Counted from the first letter of the stretch, positions 1-12,600 are shown. The stretch: DNA of 64,000 bases from Monocercomonoides exilis (GCA_001643675.2 LSRY02000046.1:310001-374000); one strand, 5' to 3'. Program-made: numbers and translations. Notes: generated by a model from the sequence alone, not told the origin.

Positions 1-3000
1 ATTCTAAAGGGGATAATTTCTGTCAAATACATCACTTTTCTTCATCAACCGAATTCTGAGGCATTTAATGCTCTTTTTGAGATAAACTCGGAAAAAAGTG
101 GAGTTATAAACGTTATTCAATGCAAATTTATGGCAAATTCCGAAATGGAAACAGAAAAATCGAATAAATCTCCTGTTTTTCTTGTCACAAGAGGAGATTT
201 GTGCATTGAAAAATGTCTATTCACTGACCTCTCTTTTTCTGGTGAGTCAATTATAAGTTGCAAAGCTAAAGAAAACTGCGCAGTTCAAATATGGGTTAAA
301 GATTCGGATTTTAATAATGTTAGTACAATTCATGCCACTTCTGAACAAGGAGAATTAAAGCCATCTTCTTGTATTTCTGGAGTTTTAAATACGAAAACTA
401 TTTCAGATGAAGAAATGGGGCAAATCAATGCAGGAGATAAATTAAGTATAACTGGATGTTCATTCAATGGCTGTTGGACGGCTATTTCTTCAAAGGGAAC
501 AGGAGGAGCAATAGGAATGAAAATAGAAGGAGAGCAAGCTGTGTTTATTGTGCGAAGTAGCTCTTTCAGTCATTGTGGAGTGGTTAATCGTGTTCCAAAA
601 TCAGAAAGCGACGAAAGCAGTCTTTCTGGTACAGGAATTGGAGGAGGCGTTTATGTGAACATGGATTGTAATGAAAATCACGTGAAATTTGAAAAAGTGC
701 AATTTGATAGCAACTGCAAAGGAAGCGAAGGGAAAAAGCTATTCATTCAGAACACAAGTTCGATTGCTTTGAGCTACTATCATTTTGCTGATGTGTTTTT
801 AGACACTGAACTCGGTCGGCCTGACACATACGATAATCTCTACATGTGTGGTTCACCTTCTGGCCCATCAATCAATCTTTTGACTGTTTGTGCAGGGAAT
901 AAAGTGGATTATGTTAGTGAATTAGGTGAAGATGAGCTTGGATGTGGGCATTATGGCTCATCAGGAAAAGCATGCAAATCATTGGGAATGGCTTTGCAAC
1001 AATGCAATTGGAAGACACACGATGTTGAAGTGAGTGGGACAGTTTATTGCGATTATGCTGTTAACACGGGCGACACTTCATGGACGCTCCGAGCACCTTC
1101 TTCAGGAACGGCTGAGGTACAATTTGCACTTAGCGAAGCACCAGCCACAAGAAAACAAGCAAATGAAGTGACTCAAACAGAATTTGATGAAGCATTTTCT
1201 TTGTTTTTCAATGCTGATCCTTTGTACAACACTTTTATCACCTCCACAGGGGGAAGAGTGGAATTCAAATCAATAGCCATTGCTTTTAATCCAACTACAT
1301 ACAGCAGTTCAAGAATAAGAAACGGATTTAGAAAGACAAATGGAGAATTTGTGATGAACAACGTGGAAGTTAAAGCAATATCAGGTTCTCCTTCTCCTTC
1401 TCCATCAGCTTATCTCGAGTCATATTTAAATATTACATCGAATTTGATTACTATTAAAAGCTGCAACATAAACTCAGTTTCTCACACACATAACTCAAAC
1501 CCAACAACTCCCTTTCGCTATGAAGTTATTCCATTTATTTCTTCAGATGGAACAATAAGCAATGGAAAGATGACAATCACTGGAGGAACATACAAAGGAG
1601 TGAAGACATCATATGGCAAAGGAGCATGTTATAATATTGTTCTGAAGGATAAAAGCTCACTTTATATAAGTGGAGCCATTTTTGGAGGAGATCCCGCAAA
1701 TGAAGCCATAAGTGCAGTTCAAGGTGGATGTATTTATGTTGAATGGAAGGAAACGGGAAGCAAGAATTTATTGAATAATGCTAAGAACAAAGGAAATAAT
1801 GAAATTTCTTCAAAATTTGAAGAAATTTCAATGAAAAATTCACACTTTCCAAATGCTGAAGCTGACAATGATCAAATTGTCTCCATCACCGATTGCTCCT
1901 TTACTAACAGCAAATGCACTCCTTCATCAAGTTATATAACCAATGGTGTTTATCCATTGGGAGGCGCTGTATATGTGACAGCTCCGCCTGAGGCGAAAAT
2001 TTTGTTGAAAAATTTGGCATTTTCGAATTGCTGCGCAACGTCAGGTAGTTCTTCATCAATGGACAGTTATGTGAAAGGGGGTGCTATTTATGCTGTGATG
2101 AAGACTAATCCATCAACATTGGCATACGATACGATCACATTCGAGAACCTTTCATTCACTGATTGCTCTACAAATAAAAGTGGAACAACTTTCACAAAGA
2201 GAGGGAAGCATATTTTCTTTGAAGGAAGCGATATTCCCAGCGTTATTCGCCATTTCCAGTTTAAAGGGGTTATGCTCGATGTAATAATGGCGTTAGATGA
2301 TGATACTTATGCCTATGGAACTTCAGGCAGTTTGACAACTACTTTCGATTTATCTCCACACTTAAAGAATAAGAAGCAATTTGTTAGCAGCACTGGAAAT
2401 GATAATAACAGAAATGGACACGAATGCGGGCTTGTTGCATCTGAAGCCTGCAAAACAATAACACAAGTGCTTCGTTCGGACTCTTTTCTAGGAAAGAGCA
2501 TTTTTATTGATAAAATGGTGAATATTAATCAAATGGTAGCAATTGGAGAAGTTGCAGTGAGCTTTCAAGGGATACAAATTACTGCTGGAAGCAATGCTGA
2601 AGGTGATGATTTAATTGATGGAATCGTCTTCACTTCTTCATCATCAATTCCAACTGCTTATTTGACTTGCTCCAATTCAACAGAGTTCAAAAACTTGCTT
2701 TTTTCAATCCCAAATTCATTGGGTGATGCTTCCACTTTGATTTTGATTGAAGACAGTTCTGATTCTTCTTTATCCATTTCGAATGTTAAAATAACCTTCT
2801 CCAATCCTTCTTCTTCTTCTTTGTCTTATCGTATTTTTGGTGCAACACTTTCAAAGTCATCAAGAATTGATAATTTCATCGCGAGCAATATTTTGCTAAA
2901 CCAAGCAGAATTATGCTCATTTTCCACAAAAAATACACTTTCTTTGGAAGGAATTAAATTCACAAACATCACTTTGGATTATTCAACACCTAGTTCTTTG

Positions 3001-6000
3001 CTTACAATCATTCGAACTTCTGGCTCTTACCAAATTAAACTTGGTGGGACGTTCAAACGGATTAATTGCCCACAATGCGAAGGAGCTATTGCTCATATTA
3101 TTCAAAACAGCATTGGAAGAATAGACATTTTATCTTCTTCTGTATTCGGGGATGAAGTTGAGGCAAATGGAATTACTTCATTTAAAGGCGGGGCAATTTA
3201 TATTGAAGATAAAACTTCTTCTTCTTCTTCCAGCTATTCAATAAACATTGGTGGAACTTATACAAACTGCTATATTAAGAAAGGTACTGCAATGAATACA
3301 CAAGCAATTGGAGGCGCTGTATATGTAGAAGTTCCATCAAGTTGTTCTCTTTCTCTTTCTAATGCAAGATTCAAGAGTTGCTTCTGTCTTGCTTCTGATT
3401 CAGAAGGAGGGGCTGTTTATGCGAAAATGAAGGAAAAATCTTCTCTTTCTGTTTCTTCTTGTTTATTTGAAAATTGCTATGTTACTCAACAAAGCGGATC
3501 AACTGACACAAACCTGAAAAAACTTGGAGGAGCTATTTATCTTCAGCAAGACGTTAATATTGTCATAAATTCTGTTTCTGTTTCAAACACGAATTTCATT
3601 CATTGTCATTGTGTTTCTGTGAAATCGCCTTCTCATTCATATTCTCTTCCTTCTTCATCTGGCGTTTCTAGTGCCGAATCAATAGGCGCTTGTTTAGCTT
3701 GCACTTTGTGTGAAACTTCTTTCTTTTCACTCGAAAATTGTAAGTTTATTGATTGCGTCTGTGCTGGAGGCGATTCTTGCGTTGGAGGAGCTGTTTATGT
3801 TTTGTGGAAAGGAAGAGGAACAGCTCCTGATAAAGCAACAGTTTCTATCAAAAATTGCGTTTTTGATGAGAATGAAGCTGATTCTACTGCTGTTATCCCC
3901 GCAAATAAGAAAAGATTGTATCGTTCTTCATTCATTTTGGAACTTTCCCCATCGATTTCTGTGAATTCTAATGCTGATGAAATATTTTCTTTGATTGTGG
4001 ACAATACAGAATTCAATGAAATTACAGTTCTTAAGACAGATCAACCTTGTTTTGGCTCAGTTTTCTCTCTTCTTCTTCCAAAACAATCAAATGTGAAGAT
4101 CACAAATAGCAATTTCTCATCCTGTCATTCAATTGGAGCTGGAGGAGAAGGAGGAGCTATTCATATTGAAGCACCACAAGCTATAGATGAATCAGGAACT
4201 TCGTTAAATTCACCTACAACTGTAATGATACATAACTGCAATTTTTTTGATTGTTCTTCGTTTCATTCTGAAGGGAATTCAGTTCAATTTGGAAAAGGAG
4301 GAGCAGTCTATGTTGAAGCAGATGTATCTGATTGGGATAAAACACTTGTGCAGCTGTGGAGACTGAGCTTTGACAAATGCAAGGCCGTAACGGGAAATAA
4401 TTTGTATCTGAAAAATAGCAATTATGATTATAATAAATGGCCAGTTACGCTTCAGGGAATAGTAACTGCTGAAAACAAAGGCAGTTTTGGTAGTAATGAG
4501 TTTATTTTGGAGGATAAAGATGGGAATAATCAAAATCTTATTCCAAAGCTTGATTCATGGAAGACATATGTTTCATCTTCAAGCACAGAAGATGATATAA
4601 ACTGTGGATATGATGCAAATACTCCTTGTTCAACGTTGCATCAAGCATTAGAAAACGTCAGATTCTTCAAACAAATTGTTTATTTAAATGCTGAAAGTTC
4701 GTCACCACCATCATCATCAATTGTGTTTGGAGAAGGTGTTGATTTCGAAAATAACCAATTTGTGATTACTGGAGACAAAAATTTTGTTTGGCCTTCAACC
4801 TCGACTTCTTCTGTTTCTTCTTCTTCACCTTCTTCTTTCACTTTGTCTTCGCAGACAGCATCTCCTTCTGTAACTGTTGAATTCAAAATTCCCGAGCAGA
4901 AAAGCGCTTCATTCAAAACTTCTTTCCAATCAAAACCGATCCAGCTTCAGTCAAATGAACAATCAAGCAAGGCATTTGTCAAGACAAGTGGAGAAGCACA
5001 AATTGATTTGGTTATTTTGGCTATTCCAACAGAAGGAAACATGCCTGGCGGATATACTTCCATCTTTTTGGCAACTGCTGGTTCACTCAAATTGACAGAT
5101 ACATCAATTGCATATTTATCTACTCCTGCAAACGATAATTTACATAATTATCTTTTATTTGATTTGAATCTTAATTCATTTACAGCAGACAACCTTCAAA
5201 TATCTGGAATGGAAGCAAAAGATCATCCAATTCTTCATTTAAATGCAAAAAGTACAGTTTTATTAGAAAATTGCAATTTAGCTTCATTAGTTCAAAGCAA
5301 TTCAACAATTACTGGTGCTACTTCTCCGTTTGAAATAGAAATAGCAAAAGAAGGAAGCATAACTCTTGAGAATGTTATTGTGCAATCATCTGTTTCTCAA
5401 TCAAATGGAGGATTTATGCGTGTGAATCTTGGTCATGAGTCGAAATTCATTTTGAAAGGAGGCAGTTATAAAAACTGTCACGCCAAAAAGGCAAATAATA
5501 ATGGTGGTTCTGTTTATGGAGGTGCATTTTATCTTTCAATTGCTGATAGAAATGCAATTCCAACAATTAGTTGGGACTCCAATGTTCAATGGGGCGCTAA
5601 TGATGCTACAAATGGCAAAAACATATTTTTTGAGAATGTTAACTTGGTTGCATCGATAGAGAAAAGCAGTTTGCCTTCAGGTGTTTCTTCATCAACCGAT
5701 GAATGGATTGGCCATTTCATTGAAACTTCTCCTACAAAAGAATGGTTTATTCCTTTATTTGAAGCAAAACCAACGAGTGTGCTGACTGATGTGGAAGTTG
5801 GATCAACAGACTCAATTGATGGCAAATTCTGTGGATCTGCAAAATATCCGTGCCGTGTGCTGAATTATGCTGCAACTCGATTGAATACAAATATGTACAA
5901 CACTTTATTAATTCGTAAAGAATCTGATGTAAGTCTCAACGGACAGATGGAAATAAATAGCACAAAATTATGTTCAAACGAAATTACAAACATGCCCACA

Positions 6001-8301
6001 GTCACTGTTTCAGGCTCTCCAATTGTAAGCACAGTGGAAGATCCTCTTATCATCAGCAAGAGAACACTTGATGTCGGAAATCTTACGTTCATTTGCACTG
6101 GCTCAAACAAATTTGGTGCACTGTTTAAAATCAATGCTGGAAATGCTTCATTTACAAACGTGGAGTTTGCTAACGCATCAAGCAATACAAACATTCAGTA
6201 TATTGTTATTCTTGCAACAGAAAGTAGCGAAAAGCTGAAAATAACAGACACTAAAGTTACAAACCTACAAGTTGATTCAAGAAATCCAAAGACTCTATTT
6301 GACATTAAATCTAAAAAGACTTCAATGAATAATGCCTCGTTTAAAAAAAGTAGCAGCAGCCGAGCCAACGATAACGACAGTGATGAAAACGAAGATGCTG
6401 ACTATTTCTCAGACGATGACTCATCGTCCATGATGAATTCTCGCTTTTCAATGGAGGCTGCTTTTCCATCATTGCTTCACAATTCAAACAAATATAAATA
6501 CAATGCCTTACAATCAGAATGCGAATGGCCAGCATCTCTTATAAGTCTGAGGAATCCTCAGATGGATGCACAGATCACTGACTGTGTGTTCGATGGCCTG
6601 CCACAAGGAGCACTTGATGTAGAAGGAGGGACAGTTAGCATTAAAAACGGAGAGTTTGCGAACAACAGAGAAATCTCGTCAAGAGGAGGAGTGTATCGCA
6701 ACGTGCATTGTATGGGAGAAACCTCTCTTTCGTTTGAAGGGACAACATTCAATGGAGTGAGTGAGAGTGAACTGAAGACAAATGACTCGCTGTGGATCTT
6801 AGCCGAAGCTCCATGCAAGGCAACTCACCCTCTTTTGAAGCAGACCCAGAAAAAAGCAAACAGTCGTAGCGTGTTCTCCAAGCTTAATTCAAGTGATAGT
6901 TCCGATGGAGCTATTCGGTCGTTATCTTCTAAAAACAGAAATTCCAACGCTGATGAAGAAGTATCGCTCCTCTCGCTGTACTACACACCAGTGGTGGAAG
7001 CAGTGAATGGAAGCTTAGTGAAAGGGGAGCCCTGGAACTTTACAATGAACTTTAAAGGATCCAATCTCTACGGCTGCCAGATCTTCATGGCGTTGCACGA
7101 TGTGGTTCAGAATATGGACTTCAAATACCCAGTCACGATGTATAATGCCAGCGGCACCCAACTTATATCCACAATGCCCTCTGAGGACCCGTCGTACAAT
7201 AACACAAAGCCGCTTGATCAGGTTCTGCAAGGCTATATCATCTTCCCAGCACAGCCTGGCTCAGACATTCTGTATGAGACGCAGCGATTTCCTGTGTTTG
7301 GCAGGTCAAACAACTCTAACAATACAAACAACACTGAACCAACAAAGCCATCAAATTCAAGCACGACAATCATTATTGCTATTGTTGTTCCTGTTGCTGT
7401 GGTGCTTGTGATAATCATCATCATCGCTATTATTGTTGTTGCGCTTAGCGGAGGAAAGAAGAAGAACAAGAACATAAGAAGCTCAATTGAGATGGAGACC
7501 ATGAAGAATTCAAAGTCAGGCGATGTTTTGGAGGTGCGGTACGAAAGACGTGGCGGCAAGCTGGTGCGTACGGACATTAAACAGAAGACTGTTATGGGAG
7601 GGAAGTACCCAGTGATGGCGTCTCCGATGAAGTTCGACGAGGTTGACGAAGAAGAAAACAGAGAGGAGCTGAAGTATGTGAGCTCCAGCTCGTACAAGCG
7701 CGACTCGCGGGATTACAACGATCCTGCGCAAATCGAACGAGAGCGCGAGCGACAGCGCGAGTTGGAGCGCGACAGAGGCACGATGAGAGCGCGCCCACGC
7801 ACAGAAGACGAGTTCCCAGACGATGTGCAGGACTCTGGAATCGGCTATGGCGACAGCAGCGACACAGGCAGCAAGAGAATGTCGGTTTCAAAGAGGAGTT
7901 CTGTGAGCATGGGCTCATCGTCTACCCTCAGAAGCAGTGCGAGAAGCCAAGCATATCTGCTGAAGAACGAAGAAGAATCAGACGGGGGAAGAGGAAGTGA
8001 TGACTATGCATCTTTGACGCTGAAGAAGAAGAGACAAATGGAAGATGATGTGGTTTCGTCGAGAACAGCACTAAGAGCACATGAGGAGAGAGAGAAAGAA
8101 AAAGGGAAAGGAAAAGGCAAGGGCAAAGGGAAAGGAAAGGGCGATTCTGACTCAGACTCAGATTCAGATTCAGATGAAAGCGACAGCAGCAGCGACAACG
8201 ACAGCGATGAAGACGAGGAGCAAACCCAAAAGGCGATGACGCAAAGATACATGATGTATGCTCCTGAAGGCGGGTCAGACGATATTTACGATTCATTCTA
8301 A
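1..8301 (+). CDS. Giant beta-helix surface protein with C-terminal membrane anchor (5' end outside window)
   Basis: The frame is open from the first base and ends at TAA 8299-8301, so at least 2766 residues are visible and the N-terminus lies upstream. The ectodomain is a succession of right-handed beta-helix (pectin-lyase-like) repeats, recognisable from many GGAVYVE / GGAIY turns and F..C strands such as FSNCCA and FENCYV. Four times (near visible residues 303, 793, 1520 and 1927) a new module opens with a CG...C..L-type cap. One hydrophobic segment (STTIIIAIVVPVAVVLVI and following, about residues 2455-2481) is followed by a basic stop-transfer stretch. The roughly 285-residue cytoplasmic tail is low complexity: RERERQRELERDR, a Lys-Gly repeat (about nt 8098-8145) and a Ser-Asp/acidic end. 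No enzymatic domain is seen in the tail. The family resembles the Pmp-like surface proteins of metamonads; its ligand is unknown. Surface location is inferred from the single C-terminal membrane segment; the signal peptide would be upstream of the window. Confidence 0.8.
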   Translation: MLKGIISVKYITFLHQPNSEAFNALFEINSEKSGVINVIQCKFMANSEMETEKSNKSPVFLVTRGDLCIEKCLFTDLSFSGESIISCKAKENCAVQIWVKDSDFNNVSTIHATSEQGELKPSSCISGVLNTKTISDEEMGQINAGDKLSITGCSFNGCWTAISSKGTGGAIGMKIEGEQAVFIVRSSSFSHCGVVNRVPKSESDESSLSGTGIGGGVYVNMDCNENHVKFEKVQFDSNCKGSEGKKLFIQNTSSIALSYYHFADVFLDTELGRPDTYDNLYMCGSPSGPSINLLTVCAGNKVDYVSELGEDELGCGHYGSSGKACKSLGMALQQCNWKTHDVEVSGTVYCDYAVNTGDTSWTLRAPSSGTAEVQFALSEAPATRKQANEVTQTEFDEAFSLFFNADPLYNTFITSTGGRVEFKSIAIAFNPTTYSSSRIRNGFRKTNGEFVMNNVEVKAISGSPSPSPSAYLESYLNITSNLITIKSCNINSVSHTHNSNPTTPFRYEVIPFISSDGTISNGKMTITGGTYKGVKTSYGKGACYNIVLKDKSSLYISGAIFGGDPANEAISAVQGGCIYVEWKETGSKNLLNNAKNKGNNEISSKFEEISMKNSHFPNAEADNDQIVSITDCSFTNSKCTPSSSYITNGVYPLGGAVYVTAPPEAKILLKNLAFSNCCATSGSSSSMDSYVKGGAIYAVMKTNPSTLAYDTITFENLSFTDCSTNKSGTTFTKRGKHIFFEGSDIPSVIRHFQFKGVMLDVIMALDDDTYAYGTSGSLTTTFDLSPHLKNKKQFVSSTGNDNNRNGHECGLVASEACKTITQVLRSDSFLGKSIFIDKMVNINQMVAIGEVAVSFQGIQITAGSNAEGDDLIDGIVFTSSSSIPTAYLTCSNSTEFKNLLFSIPNSLGDASTLILIEDSSDSSLSISNVKITFSNPSSSSLSYRIFGATLSKSSRIDNFIASNILLNQAELCSFSTKNTLSLEGIKFTNITLDYSTPSSLLTIIRTSGSYQIKLGGTFKRINCPQCEGAIAHIIQNSIGRIDILSSSVFGDEVEANGITSFKGGAIYIEDKTSSSSSSYSINIGGTYTNCYIKKGTAMNTQAIGGAVYVEVPSSCSLSLSNARFKSCFCLASDSEGGAVYAKMKEKSSLSVSSCLFENCYVTQQSGSTDTNLKKLGGAIYLQQDVNIVINSVSVSNTNFIHCHCVSVKSPSHSYSLPSSSGVSSAESIGACLACTLCETSFFSLENCKFIDCVCAGGDSCVGGAVYVLWKGRGTAPDKATVSIKNCVFDENEADSTAVIPANKKRLYRSSFILELSPSISVNSNADEIFSLIVDNTEFNEITVLKTDQPCFGSVFSLLLPKQSNVKITNSNFSSCHSIGAGGEGGAIHIEAPQAIDESGTSLNSPTTVMIHNCNFFDCSSFHSEGNSVQFGKGGAVYVEADVSDWDKTLVQLWRLSFDKCKAVTGNNLYLKNSNYDYNKWPVTLQGIVTAENKGSFGSNEFILEDKDGNNQNLIPKLDSWKTYVSSSSTEDDINCGYDANTPCSTLHQALENVRFFKQIVYLNAESSSPPSSSIVFGEGVDFENNQFVITGDKNFVWPSTSTSSVSSSSPSSFTLSSQTASPSVTVEFKIPEQKSASFKTSFQSKPIQLQSNEQSSKAFVKTSGEAQIDLVILAIPTEGNMPGGYTSIFLATAGSLKLTDTSIAYLSTPANDNLHNYLLFDLNLNSFTADNLQISGMEAKDHPILHLNAKSTVLLENCNLASLVQSNSTITGATSPFEIEIAKEGSITLENVIVQSSVSQSNGGFMRVNLGHESKFILKGGSYKNCHAKKANNNGGSVYGGAFYLSIADRNAIPTISWDSNVQWGANDATNGKNIFFENVNLVASIEKSSLPSGVSSSTDEWIGHFIETSPTKEWFIPLFEAKPTSVLTDVEVGSTDSIDGKFCGSAKYPCRVLNYAATRLNTNMYNTLLIRKESDVSLNGQMEINSTKLCSNEITNMPTVTVSGSPIVSTVEDPLIISKRTLDVGNLTFICTGSNKFGALFKINAGNASFTNVEFANASSNTNIQYIVILATESSEKLKITDTKVTNLQVDSRNPKTLFDIKSKKTSMNNASFKKSSSSRANDNDSDENEDADYFSDDDSSSMMNSRFSMEAAFPSLLHNSNKYKYNALQSECEWPASLISLRNPQMDAQITDCVFDGLPQGALDVEGGTVSIKNGEFANNREISSRGGVYRNVHCMGETSLSFEGTTFNGVSESELKTNDSLWILAEAPCKATHPLLKQTQKKANSRSVFSKLNSSDSSDGAIRSLSSKNRNSNADEEVSLLSLYYTPVVEAVNGSLVKGEPWNFTMNFKGSNLYGCQIFMALHDVVQNMDFKYPVTMYNASGTQLISTMPSEDPSYNNTKPLDQVLQGYIIFPAQPGSDILYETQRFPVFGRSNNSNNTNNTEPTKPSNSSTTIIIAIVVPVAVVLVIIIIIAIIVVALSGGKKKNKNIRSSIEMETMKNSKSGDVLEVRYERRGGKLVRTDIKQKTVMGGKYPVMASPMKFDEVDEEENREELKYVSSSSYKRDSRDYNDPAQIERERERQRELERDRGTMRARPRTEDEFPDDVQDSGIGYGDSSDTGSKRMSVSKRSSVSMGSSSTLRSSARSQAYLLKNEEESDGGRGSDDYASLTLKKKRQMEDDVVSSRTALRAHEEREKEKGKGKGKGKGKGKGDSDSDSDSDSDESDSSSDNDSDEDEEQTQKAMTQRYMMYAPEGGSDDIYDSF

Positions 8302-9625
8302 AAGCGCCTTTGATGTGCAATTTTTGTGTGTAGTGTAGATAGTAATGTGGGGGATGAATGAAATATAGTTGAAGATTGCTCCTATTAACAGTCAAATACG
8401 AATATTGAACCAGAAAATTAATGACTGAAACTAAACATTCCTCTCTTAAAGCACCTATTCTGAAAGTCAAGCAATTTTTCTAAACACCTTTTTTTATTTT
8501 TATTTTTTTTAAAGTTTTTCTGAAACTCTTCGCAATTAAAGGCAGAAAGCTGGCTCACTCAGAGAATATTTGTGAGGTCTTGATGCTTAACTGAATAATG
8601 ATCTATCTTTGCGATGTATATTACATCAGAAATATCTTCTTTGCTTTCTTTCACTCTGCTCTTGTCTATTGCTTAAATTTAATTTCATTTTAGTTTATTT
8701 TTTTCCTGATTTAAAAGAATATTGCGTTCTTCTTTTTATTTTTATTTTCATTTTTTTTTTTTAGAAAATGCTTGATGTTTAAACTCTTTTGCTAAATGCT
8801 CAATTATATCATCATCCTTCACTTTGTTTCATATCTCAAATTTGTCTTCTTTGTAAGTTTTTGTTTTTGCTTTTTCTTTTAAAAAAAAGATTATCATTGT
8901 TCTCCGAATGTTTTTTGTTCTCGTTCTTAACATATAATTATTTTTTTCTTCTTTTGATGTATTGTTTATATAAAAATTCAGATTTCATTCTCAAATTAGT
9001 TGCGTTAGATGAATGATTTCTTATCGTGCTACAAATATTATATTATTAATCCTATTTCATTTGATCATTTCGCACTTATTATTCTTAATTTAGTATTATT
9101 CTCCGAACAATTTTATATTCTAATGTTTATTAAGGTCTAGTGAACTTTGTGTTATGATACTGTTTAATTCTAAGAATTAATTCAAAGAACTCAACATTCA
9201 TTCTTTTTAATTTTTCAATTTTCTTTTCTATTTACTGTTCTTTCTTCCTCTTCTTTTTTTCTTTTTTTCATCTTTAATTACACTTTTGTATTCCATTTTC
9301 GCATAAGTTTTATTTTATTTTATTTTATTTTTTATTTTGTTTATTTTTAATAAAAAATTTTTTTAAAATTTCATATTTATCTATTTTTAATCTTTTTATT
9401 TCTTGTTAAATATAGCCAAACGACAAATTATTGAATTTTTGTCCACATCACTTAAACGATAAATTAATTTATAATTAAATTTTCAATGCATATTTTTATT
9501 ATTTAAATAAAACAATTTTATTTTCAAATTAAAGTGAAGTCAGTATTTAAATTTAAATAAGTTCATTATCCAAGATGTTAGATTTGAAGTTTTGAAAACT
9601 AATTTTTATTACACTTAAGATCAAA
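8302..9625. other. AT-rich intergenic spacer
   Basis: About 1.3 kb with many poly(T) runs and TTTTATTTTA-type repeats (for example 9309-9360). Open frames here are short and made of Phe/Leu/Ser, as expected from T-rich DNA. I see no gene, RNA or terminal repeats. Confidence 0.6.
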
Positions 9626-12600
9626 ATGTCAATTCTGAATTTCCTAAAACGCAATGATACAAAGGACCGTTTAGATGTTTCTGATCTCCCTCCATTAGAG
9701 CAGATTGCAAGATATAAAGAAGAACTTTCATCTCTGCGAGATAATGAGAAAAAATTAACAAAAGGTTTGAAAAGACATTATTTTATTGTAAAAAGAGTAT
9801 TTTGATTTGCTTATCTTTAAATTTTTATTGCTTTGCTGCTGCTTTGGTGCTGTTAAGATCTTGAAAAAAGTCAACAAAAAAATGAGAAGCTTGAAAGAGA
9901 TTTAAAGGTTCAGAAAGAGCAACTGAAAACAGCAAAAGCTGGATTTTTCCTAACGCCAAACCAACGTTCTGTTGAAGAACTTGAAAGGGCGCTGGCCCAA
10001 TCAAAAGAAGAACTGCGAGAAAAGGTATTTCTCACTTTTTATTTGTTTTTTTAACTTTTTTAAAAAAAGGAAAAAGCATTGAGGCAAAACCTTGCATCTT
10101 TATCAGAATACAATCAAGATCTTCTAAATCAAATCCAATCTCTAACAGTATGAAAAAGGATAACTAAAATTTACGCCAAAGATAAATTATATTTTTTAAG
10201 GCTGAATTAGATGCGGCGACAGGAGAAACGAAAAAAGAAAAACTATTGGACAATGCAAAATCAAGTTTAGATTCGAATAAGTCTAGTTTGGAAAACGAAA
10301 ACAAACGCTTGAAAAAAGAACTTTTACAACTTTCAGAGCAACTTGAATCACAAAAGAAAAAAGGCAATGAAACTGAATCATCTGCCGAAAAAGCAGAAGG
10401 TGATTCTTCTGCGATTTCCACTTCGCTGTTTCCCACCATAGGCGGAGGCCACGCTGTTGTAGACTCATTTTCTTCCAAGCAAGATTCACCTTTGATCTCT
10501 TCTTCATCTACGACTCCGTCTTCTCCTGCTAAAAGTTCAGATCAAAAAACAATTGTGTGAAATTTTTTCTTGCCAACTCAATGCAATTTATTTAATTAAT
10601 GATTAAATCTTTTGAATGTTTTATTTTTTTCGATTTGTTTATTCACAATATTACACTCATATTTATATAATTTTTCTAATTTAAATTATCGTTTTGAAAT
10701 GCAGTCTTTAATGAGGCAAGCTCTGCGCCAAGCAGAAATAGACAAGGCAAAGCTGCGAGCAGCATACGAGAAAGAGAAGGCAAAAAACTCCGCTTTGAAG
10801 AAGAAAGAGCAGAAAAAGGACAAACAGAGCGACAAAGATTCCGAAAATGAAGTTGGCACTCCGAAAGAGACGGATTCCTCAGGCGAAATGTGCGACAGCC
10901 CCATCAGCCGCACCGCTTCTGCCTCTCTGTTCCCAACATTTAATGCACTCAAATCTTCATCCTCATCTGCGTCTTCCTCGCTTTCCTCCTCTTCGACTGC
11001 AGACGCTGCTTCAGAATCAGAAAAGCTCACACAGGCTGACAATGAAAGAGAGAAGAGTGTGCTTCAAGAGACAGTTAAGGAGCTGACTGAGTCCAAAGTT
11101 GCAACAGAGCGCGAGAGAGATGCGCTGAGGAAGAAGCTGGCAGAGAAGGAGACCGAATGGCAATCTGTGTTAAAAACCAGGAAGGAACAGGCAGCGGGCA
11201 AAGAGGCGGAGCACCGGAAGGAGTACGACAAGGTTATCACGATGCTGATAGCAGAGAGGGAAGAGAAAGTGAAGCTGAACGATGTGATACGCGAGCTGAA
11301 CATGCGGATGACAGAGCTGACGAAGCAGCACATTGAGAGAGAAGAAGAGCAGAAGAAGCAGCAGCAGGAGGAGAAAGAAGCGTTGGAGCAGAAGCTGAAA
11401 AGTGCTGTGGAAGAAGGGAAAGAGCAGGAGGCGAAGTGGAAAGAAGAGAAAAACGGGATGCTTGCACAGATGAGCAAAGAGAGAGAGGAGCGAAAGAAGT
11501 CGAGGGAAAGAGAGAAAGCGAAAGTGGCCCAGTTTTATGAGAAGACACAAAGCGAAATGGAGCAGACGGCAAAGGAGAAGGAGCAGCTGGCGAAGGAATT
11601 AGAGACAGTGAAGGAGAATATGAGCAAGATGGAGAAGGAGCTGGCGGCTGAGAGAGAAGAGAAGGGCGGGGCTGACAAGACAGAGAGTGAGGGACTTTTG
11701 AGAGAAATAGAAAGGTTGAAAGAGGAAAAGACAAAAGCGGAGAAAGAGAAAGAAGAAATTGTTGGGAAAGAACAGCAACTCAGAGAAGAAGTGGAGCAAG
11801 TGAAGAAGCAGCTGAAAGCAGAAGTGGAAGAGAAAGAGAAAGAGAAAGAGAAGATAGACGAGGCAAAGAATGAGATGGAATCAGAAAGAAAGAGGATGAC
11901 TGAAGAGAAGGAGAAGGCGATTGCAGAGTTGAAAGGGCTGCTGGAGCAGAAAGAGCAAGAAATACGCACAATCAATGAAAAGAGACAGATGAAAGAGAAA
12001 GAAGAAGAAGAGGAAGAAAAAGCTAGGAAAGAGAAGAGTGAGGAAGTGGAAAAGATGAAGGGCAGCCTGAGAGATTTGACAGAGCAACTTGAAAAGGAGA
12101 AGAAACACAATTCAGAAATAAGTGAGCAGCTGAAAGGAGAAATACAGAGAGAGAAAGAGAAAAGAGAGAAAGAAGAGGAGGTGAAGGAGAAGCTGAGGGA
12201 AGAAGTTGAAAGGATCAGAAAAGAGAAAGAAGATGAACTGAAAGAGGAAATTAGCGCGAAGGAAAAGATTGAGGCGCAATTGAAGGAAATGGAAGAAGAA
12301 AGATGCGAGTTGGAAGCAAAGAGAAAAGTAGAGGAAGAAAAAAGAAGACAAGAAATAAGCAGTTTGCACACAGAAATCGAATCTTTGAAGGAAAAAGAGG
12401 AACATTACAGAACTGTTGAAAGAGAAAGCGAAGAAAACAAAGCAAAACAAAATGAATTGCAGAAGCAGTTAGAAGAGCTGAGGAAGAAGACAGAGAAAGA
12501 GAGAGAGAAGAAGAATGCAGACGAAAAGCGAAAGAAAGCCGAAGTTGAAGAGCGCTTGCAACAGCATCAGCAGAAGCTGGCTAAACTTCAGCAAGAAAAT

